DNA of 64,000 nucleotides from Stenocarpella maydis (Eukaryota; Ascomycota; Sordariomycetes; Diaporthales; Diaporthaceae). The stretch is taken from assembly GCA_002270565.1 (NCBI GenBank), contig NQMI01000057.1:62001-126000 (forward strand), read 5' to 3'. The position numbers and the translations under genes are program-made. Positions 23,491 to 35,305 of the stretch are shown in pieces (position 1 is the stretch's first letter; every line of letters starts with the position of its first letter). The notes under the pieces are model-generated. The model was given only the letters and a program-made list of their open reading frames with translations. It ran no database searches and was not told the origin of the DNA.

Positions 23491-24820
23491 TTTAATATTT
23501 GCTTTGGGGTGACTTGGAGTTATCTTATTCGATGGAGGTGCAGATAAAGGCGAATGGTTTATTGAAGATGTTCAAGCTGATGTTCGGATGTTCGAAATCC
23601 GGTGCACTTGGGAGCTTCTTATATACATATATTTTACCGCCGCACATGGTCTTTCCTCGCTGAGTCTGCCACCGTATGTCATGCAAGCTATATTTCTAGC
23701 TTGGTTTTGTTCAAGGTGTGTACATCATTTTGACAAACGTGTGGCCATGCTCGTTTGTTCCGCGTCAGAAGCCACGGCCTTCGTATGAACTCCGTATAAC
23801 AAACACCGCAGGCTATTGGCGTTTGAAACACACTCGATGCACGAGCTTGAGCTGAAAGCTGTCAAACGAAGTTTGTGCACACGGGAGCAAACGCCTGAGC
23901 GTTGACATCTTTAGTACTGCTAGTGCGGCTACGAAGGCCCGTGTATTCCAGAACCTCGTTTTCTAGGCCGCTTCACTCCTTTCCTAGTCGAGTTAACTGC
24001 CATTGAGCAAGCTAGGAGCTGAACCGGACTGGCGGCCCTCAATAATTGTGCAACACAGCGAAGAGTTGGTGCTTCTCAAGTTCAGCCAGGCGCTTGAGGA
24101 CTGCTTCGCAGACTTCTAGGCAGGTCAAAGCCTAGCTCTAGTTCAGATCCAACCTGCGCCCAGACATGATATGGGACAGCCAGGAATAGATACGGCCAAC
24201 CGGTCTTCCCATGAGGCCAAGAGATCGTCAAAGCTGCGCTGAGTCTGAGACCTAGTTTGGCTTCGTGAATACGAGTCCATAGACTGGGAACAAGAAGCAA
24301 TACACTCGATTGTTTCCTCCTCACGGTCTGTTGAGATTGGGGTTAGGAGTAGTCTACCTTTTGTATTTGAGCTTTTCATGCCGAGTTCCTTTTTGTTTTC
24401 GATGACGTCGCTGAAGGGTGCTGCAAAGATTCCCCCGCGTGATCTGTGCTGCGGAACAGTCGTTTTGCTACAGGGCGTTTAGGCCTGCACGGGGAGCGAA
24501 TGTTGCGAACAGGCTACAGCGGTGTAGCAGAGGGCCTGGAGCTACAAGAGGGCCGCATGCTTGTAGAGAACGGAGTGGCGTGGCATACAGGCTGGCCGCC
24601 AGAAATTCAGATGCGATGTCGCGAGCACTAAACCTGAGGGTGTCCGGCACGCGTTGCTGGATGATGACCCCGTGTACGACATATACTATCAAGTGCATCC
24701 GACCGAAAACCCCCCAGACCTCGTACGCATGTGGTACTCTTGTCCACCAACTGTTTGTTCCTTAGCTATGCTGTGATGCTGTGAAAGTCGAGGCTGGGGG
24801 TTTCGGTCAAATGGCAGCGA
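23491..24820. other. Intergenic
   Basis: About 1.3 kb between two leftward genes. Mixed composition, no coding signal that I trust. AACTCCGTA is found at 23788-23796. Confidence 0.55.
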
Positions 24821-25570
24821 TTACTTCTTCCCAGGAGTGAGCACCTTCCTCCGCTGACGCCTCATGTGGTTGAACAGTGTAGGGGAAGCTCCGGACATGT
24901 CAGCAGCTCCAGAACATGAAAACGTGTCGGAGACCGATACTTACCCGGAATGTAAAGCAATGCGGCGGTGATGTATGCCCATGCGTGCGAGTTGTAGCCC
25001 AGTCTCCAGGCCTCTGCCACCGTCTCGTAGACGACTCCAACCTCACTGGCGATTCCCACCGGGTATAGGACATAGAAGGCGCTGTACCGAAGCCAGGTCA
25101 AGCTGCGGTACTGGTGGCCCCCGACGAGCCTGGCGGCGAAGTACAGGTACCGAATGGCATCTGCGGCGCTCCATGCGAGAACCATGGAGCCATAGAAGGG
25201 ACTGAGGCCCGAGGACTGGTAGTTCTCAATGACGAGCCACAGGACGGTGCTCCGGCCGGCGACCTGGACGAAGCTGGTGAGAACTGGGGCACTGACGACG
25301 CCTACAGATGGGGTCAGCGACGCGAGCGACCAAGCAAGCCCAACGGGACCTAGACTCACCTATCACGGAGTGCAAGACGTCCAGTGCTGCTAAGCCCTGG
25401 GTGAGCAGAACCGTGATCCTTACGCTTGGGTGCAGGTACACCTGGTCCAAGCCACTCGTGAGGGCCACCGCAGCGGTCCTGCCGAATATGAAGATCCAGA
25501 GCAGGGAGGAGATGGCGTTGTAGCCAATGAGATAGGCCCACTGGGGGAACTTTCCCTCAAAGACGCCCAT
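24821..25570 (-). CDS. PHS1: Very-long-chain (3R)-3-hydroxyacyl-CoA dehydratase
   Basis: ER-membrane enzyme for the third step (dehydration) of the very-long-chain fatty-acid elongation cycle, feeding sphingolipid synthesis. Exons on the minus strand are 25570-25360, 25301-24945 and 24888-24821; introns are 58 and 56 bp. The product is 211 residues (yeast Phs1 is 217). It starts with the family pattern YLIGYNAISSLLW and has about six membrane helices. The catalytic Tyr-x6-Glu pair is seen in LYPVGIASE as Tyr150 and Glu157. The tiny last exon adds SPTLFNHMRRQRRK and ends in PGKK, a basic C-terminus with two terminal lysines that suits ER retention. Without exon 3 the frame would run into intron sequence. 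Confidence 0.93.
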
Positions 25571-26550
25571 GGCCCCGAGAATATGACGGTTGTGGGTGGT
25601 CTTGATTGTTTCTTGGGCACCGAGTTGTGCAACGTTGTAAATTTCAACCGAGCGCGCCTAGTCGAAGACCTATTACAGCTAGCTAGACTTCAACATGGCG
25701 TTGCTTGGTTATCGTGATAAGAGAGGCTTGGCAAATCCCGGAGTTCGGTTCAGGTCCCACTTCCAGACGGGGAGAGACATCGGCTCCGGTGTATCTTTGC
25801 CATGTATTTGGACGGGGACGACCGAGGCTTGACCGACTACCAGTGTGATTCGAATTGCAATCCTGTGGAGGAGATGACCGTGTGGATCCTGCAGGCCCTC
25901 GTCCAGAACCATAGATCGGAGGCTGACAAGGGCCCTGCGATGCTTCCGTCACGCTTCTCAGATGAATGCATAGATGCGGAGAAGTATTACACAATGACTA
26001 TGTCCCAGCCTGGCAGCACAGCAGGCATGGTTACACGGGGGGCGCCTTTGGCAAGAAGACGGCTTAGGTATCTGGAGATTGGGTTTTCATCGCCTTCTTT
26101 GGTGTGGGCTTTCGACCTGCAGGTGGTGCCGGGAAAGCCGAGAGTGCTTTGCGGTTTTTGACTCTCTGAGACACAAGACAAAGCAGTTGTTATGTGATAC
26201 TGAAGGAGGCGGGCAGGCCATGGGCAGGTTGAAGGGGGGTGGGTATCCAGGGGCGATCCGCCATGACGCTTTTAGTATCCATCGCCTTGAAACTGTCCCA
26301 TAGTGCGGGGGGATGGCTGTGGGGAGAATACCCATGGCGTAAAGGAGCTCGCAGCTTTCAATGACACGAATCGTAGACCAAGGGAGGGACTTCTGACGAG
26401 CGCGTTCGTGATATCACGTGGAAGGCGTCACGTCAGGCCCTCAGGCTGGAGACAGCATTTAATGTTCTCCTATGTGTATCCAGTCATCTCCTCCACAGTC
26501 ACTATCAACACTATTTGTTCCACAGCATTCAATATCAGAGGAGAGTAGCT
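25571..26550. other. Intergenic
   Basis: About 980 bp between PHS1 and the MFS gene. Overlapping frames of 60-120 codons on both strands lack recognisable motifs. It holds the PHS1 promoter at its left end and the MFS 3' region at its right end. Confidence 0.5.
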
Positions 26551-28387
26551 TTAAATAACATAGCGGTAGTCCTTCTGCAAGGCCCTCGCCTCAGCGATAG
26601 TGACACCCTCGATCTCGGCAGTCTTCTCGAGCTTCTTGATATCACGCTCGGTGAGCTGCGCGTCAGAGTTCTCCATCCTCGCGAGCATGGCATTCTGCCT
26701 CTCTAGAAGGATCTTCAGGCCGAACGCGCAGACGGCGGAGAGAAGCTGGAGGCCTATGCAGACTCCCAGAGCCGGCCTGTAGTGCGGCGCGTCCTGTGTC
26801 TTGTACGTGAAGGGCGTCCAGATGGAGGCGGCGTTGCCCACCGAGTTGATAAAGGCGAGGGCGGCAGCACGCTTGGCCGGCGGGCGGGGGATCGAGGAGG
26901 ATATCCAGGCGTAGATGATCCCGTTCATCGCAAAGACGAAGATCTGCAGGAACAGGGAGAAATATCGAGCACCGAAGTTGTCAGCCGACATGAAAACTGT
27001 TCAACAACAAGTTAGCTCGTACGGAAGGGTACGATGGGGCAAAAGCAAGCCAGTGAGTGATTGATGTGCCACGTACTGATGTAGCCCACGATGGTGATTG
27101 GGATTGGGTAGAAGAAGAACCAGAACCTCTTGGCCATCCTGTCTGAAAAACGGCAGTGCACGAATGAGTAGATGACCATGAAAATGTAGGGCGGGGCGCA
27201 GAGCAGCAGTGCCTGAGTGCGATTCGAAACGATGGTCTGCGTGAGGGTCGGGAAGTAGTTCTGGATGCCTGCGGCACCGGTCTGACCATGGTAGGCCAGG
27301 GCAAGAAGGTACGTCTTGGGGTCGGTCAGCGCAAGCTTGATGCCCCGAAGCTGTGACATGCCGCCGGCCTCGTCGACGTCGGCCTCGGAGGCTTCAATGG
27401 CTAGCCGGCGAGTTGCGACTCGTCTCTCGTCTTCGTCCAGCTTTTTCCAGGTATCCGGGAAGTCGGGCAGAACGATGACGACGAGGATCCCGAAGAATAT
27501 CGTGATGGAGCCTTCCATTATGTAGAGCCACTGCCAGGCAGCATACCCCCGTGCTCCTGCTAGTCCGCTCAAGATAGCTGCGGCGATGAGGTTGCCAAAA
27601 GCGCCGGAGATCAGTGACCCCGAGAAGAAGATGGCCATGCGGAGAGACAGCTCCGCCTTGGTGTACTGCGCGTTGTATTAGTGGTGCATATTCAGATGTG
27701 TGTGCTTGGTATGGGCACGTACCCATTTGGAGAGATAGAACAGGATGCCCGGGAAGAAGGGAGCTTCGACGAAGCCGAGAATGAAGCGGGTGGCGATGAT
27801 CTGGCCGGCAGTCCTGACCTGGCTGGTGACGAGCGACACCAAGCCCCAAATGATGACCTGCACAACAGCGCGAGGTTGTTAGCGCTCTTCCAAGGCTCTG
27901 GGCGGGCCAAGGCTTGGACTGAGAAAGCTTGAGGGGATGGCGCGTACAAAGAAGCCGATGTACCAAGACGGGCGCCCGGCATAGTTGAGCATGGCATTGG
28001 AGGGGACCTGCATGAGGACGTAGCCGACGAACAGGGTGGAAAGACCAATCTGGTATTGCTCGTCTGTCATTTTCAGATCGGCCTCGAGACCCTGGAGTCG
28101 AGCCGCGGCATAATTGTTCCTTTGCCTGTTAGCACCTCGGGTCAATCAGGGCCCTGGGGGGGGGCCGAGACAGCGGCTCACCGGTCGATGTAGTTCATGA
28201 GATAGACCAGGACGCAGAGGGGCATGATCAGCATATCTATCTTCCTCCTGAGCTTCTTCTCGATGACAAGCTCTTCCGGGGAGAGCCTTCGCAGGTGGTC
28301 GGCCGTCGCGGCAATGTCCTTCTCGTCAAGGATGTCATGGTCGTGGATATGCTCCGACGCGGGCATGTCTTCTATCTTGTCGCCCAT
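26551..28387 (-). CDS. MFS transporter, anion:cation symporter (allantoate/nicotinate permease-like) family
   Basis: A plasma-membrane transporter of small organic anions, likely with 12 helices. Five exons on the minus strand: 28387-28182, 28119-27948, 27857-27723, 27665-27077 and 26996-26551; introns are 62, 90, 57 and 80 bp, all GT..AG. The product is 515 residues. A hydrophilic N-terminus of about 50 residues precedes LIMPLCVLVYLMNYIDR, the conserved first-helix motif of the ACS/Dal5 family, and then NNYAAARLQGL. Later phrases PSNAMLNYAGRPSWYI and ATRFILGFVEAPFFPGILFYLSKW are the family's loop 2-3 and helix 5 signatures. The C-terminal 50 residues are charged and helical. Every splice join restores family sequence. 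Relatives carry allantoate, nicotinate, pantothenate or biotin, so the substrate is open. Confidence 0.92.
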
Positions 28388-30723
28388 GTTGGAGGGTAAG
28401 AGACAGAAAGGCTCTGTGGGCGGGGAGAGAAGCAGCAGCCGAGGCCGGTGGAGGACGAGGAGGGAGAGGGAAAAGAGCCCAGTTGAGCAGTGCAAGGCAG
28501 GCAGGAAAGGCGTGGAGGAGAGATAGGACTGTCTTCTATTCTAAGCCCAGGGCGTCGGGTGAGGGGAGGAAGGATGATGAACACTATGATGTGCTGCCAT
28601 GGACCCCATCCGTGTGTTGCGTGTCACACACGGCATGATGTCGGTGGCACAACCTGGCCTCGACAGGGACGACGCGGTCACCCAGCAAAGGGACCCCGCC
28701 TCCTCCATCCGCTTGTGGGGACCTCAGCAAGCCAAGGTTGGGGAGAGTCTGGGGGAACCCCCCGCCAAGGTTGAGATGTCCGGGGTAATTGCCGGCTATT
28801 CTGACCGCCTCTGCTCATTCGCCGCCCCGTCGGCTGCCCGCCCCTCTGCCAGTCCAGTATTGCCTTTGGTCCTAGACCTGATCGAGGTATCCCGCCGGAT
28901 GTCGTTTTCCGGAACCCTGGCTAGTCTGGGCCCCCGAGTTGGGGCAGGTGGGCACTGCGCAGGCTGGCAGCGTGCCTGGCGACCAACGTCTCTTGGCCTG
29001 GATGCTGCCATCTGCACGCTTCTTGCTTCGATGCTGGCTGGGGGACAGTCAGTACATACACAGCAGTATACAAGTAGTTACACCACCTAGAGCTCGCTCC
29101 ATGCGCGCCATCCTGCATTGACGCACAGTAACAAGACGTGCCCAGGGACGTCAGGCTAGGTACAGAGTGCTCACCTGGACGCATTTTCAATGTGCCTCCT
29201 CGTCCGGCTTATACTATGTACGGAGTAGGACCTGCAAGGCTACCGACGAGGGTGGTAGCCAAGCCCACCACCACATGGTCCGTAAAGCTTGTTGAGGCGT
29301 TTACCAAGACAAGGCCCCGTGTCCAGTAAATACATACTACGTCGCCGCGAATGAGCCGTCTTTGCAGATCTGCAAACTATTACCATGCAATGATGACTTC
29401 TTTGCTGGGGTGCACTCCGGTGCTCATATTCAGCCTCGGACGTTGCCCGAACCTGCTGCAGGCATCACAAAACTGGCCAGATACACATGTAGGATATGTC
29501 TGTTTGCAGCAAGCACCCGGAAATCTCCTACCTATCAGGTCGTTTTCCGACACACCCGCCCTGGGTCCTGAGGTCTTGAGGCACGAGCGTATCTCTGAAC
29601 ACCATCAACGCGAATCCGGGTATTCCGCTCCCGGCCCATCAACGCTGCGGCTTCAACTTCATCAAAGCATCCGCGCGCCTCACGGTTCGCAAAAGCCTGG
29701 GGTATATGCTGTTTGTCGCCGGTTAAGGAACCTCGGCCAAGTTTGTAGGCTACAGGGAAAACGGGTGCACCCACCCTCATACTGTGCAGTAGCATAGTGG
29801 CTTTCTGGCCTTCCTCCGCACAATCGTAACACCGTGACCATGGCTTGCTGATAGTGCGTGCCTCGACCGAGGCCCAATGCGCTGGGACGTGGAAATACTA
29901 GAGCTACCGCAAACTGGTGCGCCCGACGCTGTGCAGGGATGCGCCTGTCCATCTCCCCGGGGCCCTGGTGAAGTTTTAGCCGTAATGGCCAAGTTGAGAC
30001 GCTGCATAAACGAAGCGTGGGGGCTAAGACGGTTGCAATTGACATTCCCGGCTGTCGCATAATACGGAAGTCGGCCGGATGAGGGTAGTTGGAGGTTCTT
30101 GATCAGAGTCAAGGTATTGAGAACATAGACGACGCAACCAATCTAACAAGTCACGGAGACCTTCGCTGCTGTCATGAAAATGACCCTCTTCCAGTTCAGC
30201 ATGCTGGGCATTCGGTACTATGTACTGTGCATGGTTGCTTGTCTCTGGGCCGCAAGACTCCCGGCGTTGATATGCAGGTACTTGGGAAGAAGACGTCAAC
30301 TCTCAGAGGCAAGTCCAGGACTGACTTCAGGTTTCCACAAGAGCCAGGCGCATTGCTAAGACTTATTTTGCCATATTATGTAGTCTTTGTTCAACAGACA
30401 GTTATTATTTCCTGATAGTTCTGCCGGGATGCTCGCAACTCGAATATTGCTACGGGCCTTGAGTTTTCCTACTGTTCAGCTGTGGGTTTGTCAGTAGATC
30501 CCGAGCCATAAGCAGACCTAAGCTTCCAGGAAGTAGAACAACATTTAGTGATCGCAGTATTTGTTGTTTTGAAAACCTTATGTGTATTAGTTACATGTAT
30601 ACCACGACATTACCTCAAGAAACTACAAACTCCTCCATGCCCATCCCAGGTTCATGACCCCATTCTGCTTCTGAATTCCGTGTACGGTTGCAGCTTCGGC
30701 AACTTGGTCATCTTGGTTTACAC
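28388..30723. other. Intergenic
   Basis: About 2.3 kb upstream of the MFS gene and downstream of the SET-domain gene. No supportable gene. The first 200 bp (28388-28590) is strongly purine-biased on the plus strand, i.e. CT-rich on the MFS coding strand, a typical leader. TACGGAGTA lies at 29219-29227. Confidence 0.55.
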
Positions 30724-32156
30724 TTATCTATGGCCTAAGCGGAAACTCCACGTCCAATGAGCCGAAGGCTCCCGGATCAGCTCCCTCATATTATTCATGA
30801 AAGGGCGGATCGAGCTTTCTAACACTTCTCCCTCCTCAATGCACAGTTTTGCAAGCCGGACGGCTTCTTCAGCGCTGCCGACGCCGCTGTACTCCACAGC
30901 AGCGCGGTAGTACGCCTCCACCAGCCGGGAGACGAGGCCCTCCGCCTCGAATAATTGAATTAGATCTTTGGCTCTCTCGGGATTTGCAGTCGATGCTGCC
31001 GAGTAGTCGTCAAGGTCTCTCTGCAGCATGAGGATTTGCTCTACTCTATCGTCCGACTCCCTGATGGCCTCCTCGCTGGCCGAGCAATGAGAGCATGTGC
31101 ACTGAAAGCCCCACCCATGTTTTGAGAGCATTTGGCGCCGTGAGCGTGTTTGTAACGAACTAACCAAGAGTTCGTCAACCAAGCCCTCTTCAATTGGAGC
31201 TCCGTATACTCGGATGCTGGGGTTGGCGCATACTTACTCGAAGTAGGCCACTGTCAGCTCCTCTCCTGGATAGACGTCACGGGCCGCAAAGACGGACTGA
31301 GATAAAGTGGCCGTGTCGAAAGCGTACTTGGAATTTGGACGACAGGCATGATTCAGCCGAGACACTGCACAGTCATGTTAGCACATCTGAACTGAATGTC
31401 CGTAGCTGCTCCCAGCTGATGCGTTCACCACGAGACGCGGGACCTGCCTTGTGGAAAGACAGAATGGAAGTCCAGGACTCCTTCGACCGGAGTAATGAAA
31501 TCATTCTTCATGAATATCTCGTACACCCTTTCTTCATGGGTCTTGACCTCCTCGTGTGTTGTCAAGTTGAGATATTCCCTTTGATGAGCCTCTGGCAAGT
31601 CGCCAATGGCTTGGGTGAGTAGATCGGCAAGGCGTGCTCGCCCCAGGCGCTTAAAGGCTGTGTCGTCAACCATCACTATCGGCATGCGGCTCAGGAACTT
31701 CTCATTATTCTTCAGGGGCCTTGTTGCAACCAGCCCAATACCCTTTCCTGGGATTTCTTCATCGCGGTAGGCGAGGTTGGCAGACTGTTCCGGCAGGGAC
31801 TGTTGCAACCCGGGGTTGGCGAAAACATGTAGGGATACCATCCTCTGGAGCATCTGAGCCGTCGTGACCAAAGCTATGCCATGGCCGGCGTTGAACGAGG
31901 GTTGAGTAAACGCGCAAATCTCATCCTGGCCGACCTCGTGACAGGTGTCGCTTCTGTACCACTGATGGTCTTGGGACGAGACCGTGTCCGTATGGACCGA
32001 ATCGGATACTGCAACAGGACATGTGGTTGGTAGTGGCCACGTGCCGAACGGGGCCACTGGGCAGATATGTTCCACTTGTGCCTCTGCATAGGCCGAGCCC
32101 AAGGCTGTCGCGTGCAGCCTGATGAAGGCGGCGCTAATCGACTTCGAGTACTTCAT
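30724..32156 (-). CDS. SET-domain protein (SMYD/SET5-like), possibly with signal peptide
   Basis: A predicted protein lysine methyltransferase. Exons on the minus strand are 32156-31448, 31364-31238 and 31159-30724, 423 residues. After a 120-residue N-region (EICAFTQPSFNAGHGIALVTT) the SET core begins near GKGIGLVATRPLKNNEKF (about residues 140-160). It includes SRLNHACRPNSKYAF (the RxxNHxCxPN cofactor motif, residues 238-252) and GEELTVAYF; the post-SET zinc motif CTCSHC follows. Intron 2 (31160-31237) is ordinary. Intron 1 (31365-31447) only keeps the NHAC frame if it uses a GC donor (AAG|GCAGGT), since no GT in range has the right phase. The N-terminus MKYSKSISAAFIRLHATALGSAYA has signal-peptide character, odd for a nuclear enzyme. 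Target unknown. Confidence 0.8.
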
Positions 32157-33437
32157 TTCAAAGCAGCGTGAAACATTCAAACACTTTCGTGACTAGGATT
32201 GCATCTAAACAAGAGACGGCAATTCAGTTGCTGTTCTGTGCAGCCCAGAAGAGAAGGGAAGTCGATGCTGCTTGGCTAGAAAGGAGGCCCGTGGCGACCT
32301 TGTTTCAGCTGTAGCTGCACAGTGCGCCAAGTCGAACTCCTGAGTGCCCGCCAACATTAGCGCAAACACAACAATACCAGCCTTTGGCTGCATCCAATTA
32401 ATTTGTTCAGGATAGATAATTAGTTGCCAGAGGATCCAGCTTCTGCTCCGATAGTTGATATGTTTACGCAGAGTACGTGACAACAACCCGGAATAAGCAA
32501 ACACCACGTAAAATTATTTCAGGAGTGAATGGTCGCTGGGCCGCGCTCGGGCTCCCTCGGGCTCCCTCGGGCTCCTTGGCCTGCACTGAATATTGAACAC
32601 TTGTTGCTACCAGTAGTCCATAAGCATTTTAGACCTTTCTTATTTATTCAGTTGTATTATTTATTATTATAGTCGGCATCGAATTCGTCTGCACATGGTT
32701 CTTGACGGTGTCGAACTAGCTGATGGCTAGAGATGGCTTTGAACTTGACGGCTTGACAGCTTGTCAGCAGCGCCGGCACGAATTGCCATGGTCTAAGACC
32801 AAGACTTTTTTTTGGTGCGGAATAGTAGTTTCTAGTTCAACACTAGTAAAAGTAACTGAATGGTCATTAATTAAAGCATACATCATGAATTAATTATCTA
32901 TAACCCAAACCAATTACTTCTTATCCCTCTGGGACAACTATTATTTGTTCCCAATAAGAAGAGCAACTCCAAAGAATACAACTGGTCTATAGTCGGAATC
33001 GAAACTTCGCATCCAAACGAGGATCGTGCCCAGTGGTGGGGCCACAGGATACTTGAAGAGCAAGAAATTCATTCATCTCAGATCCCAATTCTTCTACCAA
33101 ATTGGATCCCTGAGTCCCAGGACTCTTTTACCCCCACTCCGTGCTGATTATTTGATTGCGCATGAAAAGAATTTTAAAATGAGGAGCAGCTTGAAACAGC
33201 ATGAAGAGTTGTGGGAGATACATGTAGTACACGACGCTGGTTAATTAAGTAGTATTCCCGGCAGGACGCCGAATTCTTCTATATAACGGGCTTGTGAGCA
33301 CCTCTCGGGCAATAATCGACTGCAAAGATTCTTTCAAATCCCTCGTTCGTGTATCGCAACGTCCAATTAAAACTAGCTTTGTACATTGGATGAGAATCCA
33401 GGAATATTATGCCCAGCATTGGTGTATATCTAATTGG
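32157..33437. other. AT-rich intergenic block
   Basis: About 1.3 kb without a gene. From about 32590 to 33290 the sequence is much richer in A and T than its surroundings (many TTAATTA, TTATTTATTATTATA and AATTAATTATC runs). This is the pattern left by repeat-induced point mutation of an old transposon in Pezizomycotina, but no element ends or coding remnants could be recognised. Confidence 0.5.
32547..32576. repeat. Decamer tandem repeat (CTCGGGCTCC)
   Basis: The decamer CTCGGGCTCC is repeated three times head to tail at the GC-rich border of the AT-rich block. It is too short to have an assigned function. Confidence 0.7.
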
Positions 33438-35305
33438 TTATCCACTCGGGAGCTCATGTACAGCTGTGGTGCCCTCTGCCTTGCGGACACGATGGCGCGG
33501 ACGGCCGTCAGCCTCGTATATGGGTGTGGACCCTTCGGCCTCGAACCTGGGCGTCCCAGCCGCTTCGTACATAGGAGTACTCCCCTCAGCCTCCAGTCTC
33601 TGCGCCCCGTCCGCCTCTGAGAACGGCGTGCTCCCTTCCGCCTCATATTTCTCCCTACCTCCGGCCTCTAAGAGAGGCATGGCACTCGTCGTCTCGTGCC
33701 TCGACATCGGCGTCGCAGTATCCTCCCTTGCCTTCCCATCAGATAACTCTGGCACGTTGGCATGACTTCCGACCAATTCACTCCCATACCGCGGCGGTGA
33801 TGCGTCGGCGCTCTGGCCGGCAGGCTCTGCGTCTGGCCACTCGCGATGCTGGTTGCGGCGTCTGCGGAACCACCAGAACAGAGCCCCAGCCAGGATCAAG
33901 AGGGCGCCCACGGCGCCGACAACTAATCCGGCGATTGCGCCACCGCTGAGCCCGTCTCCAGTAGCCTGAGGGCCTACTATTGTCGTAGCATTGCCGCTCT
34001 CGGTCGAGTTTGCGGCATCTGTCGAGAGGATCGCCACTATATCGGGCGAGGGCATTGGGTTCGAAAAGCTGGCTTGTGATAAGTTGAAGACGCCCCGCTC
34101 GCTGTCCACTGTCAGGTATGTCTCTTGAAGGAAAGCTCGACCAATTGTGTACTGCGAGTCGTTTTCCGCCCGCCTGATGGGGAAATATCGCGTAGCGTTT
34201 GGAAACACAGGGTATTGGCCTTCAAGATCGAAAGCGGCGTATGGAAGTGAGAATCTAGCAACGGGGCCGCCATTTATACTAGCGCCGAGCGTGAAGGTGA
34301 GCCTGGGCTCCAGCCGCAATAGTTCTGTGTGCTGTTCTTCATCGACCAGGTATCGACCCGTCTGTTCGACGTAGCGAAGTCCGAACGCACTCTCGAAGAC
34401 GTCGCACCATGCCTTGGGAAGCCACAAGTCTGCAACAGTTGAGTCAATGGCAGCAAGTATTCCGCTACCGATTCCGGACAAAGAGACCGTCCCGTCCAGA
34501 GTATCCGTCCCGATGGCTGACTGCAATCCGACGACCAACGGACGCTCTGAATCGGACCCAAATTGGAAAGAGAAGGTGTTGTCGGTAAGCCGAGAAGAAT
34601 CATAACCGCCGAGGGTTAAACTACCAACAACCTTTGAGTATCCTTTTCCACATCAGCAAAGGTCTCCAAGGCACGTCGTTTGGTCCAATTAGTATAGAGT
34701 ACTTACTGTAAGGTGCTCCCGCCGTGTAGCCGTACGATAGGCTCGGTATCTTTTCAGAGTCTTTCAGTGTCCGCAGCAAGGATGACGGTCGCTCGTCCTG
34801 GGAAAAGTTTGTATAATTCGCCCCGAGCCCGAGAAGCCCAAGCCAGTAGCTGGGCTCAGCAATTCCCGCGACAACTTGGTTCTGTGTCGCCTTTCCTGAA
34901 GCACCCAGGCCAACGGAATCGTACCCGAACGACCCATTCCCTCCTATGCCCAGGTGCTCCCCAATAAAGAGCGTGTAAAGTCCAATTTGTCTCCATGTAG
35001 AGGATTTGCTTGTCTGAAAGCCATCACTGTCCTGGTTCTCAAACGGCCAGACGCCACGGCTGTCTCCGCAATTTCTGATATTCCCAACCAGCCTGCTCGC
35101 ACAGCCATCTGGTACTGGTACCCAAGTCTGCTGGCTCACCGTGGATGGCAGGACACTGAAGTACTGTGCAGGAGTACCTACGCTGATTATGAATCTGTGT
35201 GGATTAGCGCAAGTGCACTCAGCGGAGGCGGACAACTCACGTCGACCAGCTTCCATCCACCCCGTCCCAGACCTCTGTCGGGTCAACAGAAAGAGGTTCC
35301 GCCAT
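33438..35305 (-). CDS. Membrane-anchored aspartic-peptidase-like protein with degenerate active site
   Basis: Pepsin-fold surface protein with a membrane anchor. Exons on the minus strand are 35305-35241, 35194-34707 and 34642-33438; introns are 46 and 64 bp, 585 residues in all. The pepsin fold starts at FIISVGTPAQYFSV. The first catalytic Asp-Thr-Gly is replaced by LPSTVSQQTW, and the second reads AAIDSTVADLWLP (one Asp kept, but no DTG), so hydrolysis is unlikely. TLGGYDSSR and several N-glycosylation sites are present. A transmembrane helix (AGLVVGAVGALLILAGALFWWF, about residues 425-447) and FRRRRNQ stop-transfer follow. The roughly 135-residue cytoplasmic tail has three imperfect 17-residue repeats around EAEGSTP-xx-EAxG. 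The frame upstream of the ATG is open and hydrophobic but has no ATG, so the true signal-peptide start may be missed. Confidence 0.8.

Noticed and set aside
28599..29090. 163-codon rightward frame in the spacer upstream of the MFS gene
   Set aside because: No motifs, no leader-like context, and compositionally random residues.
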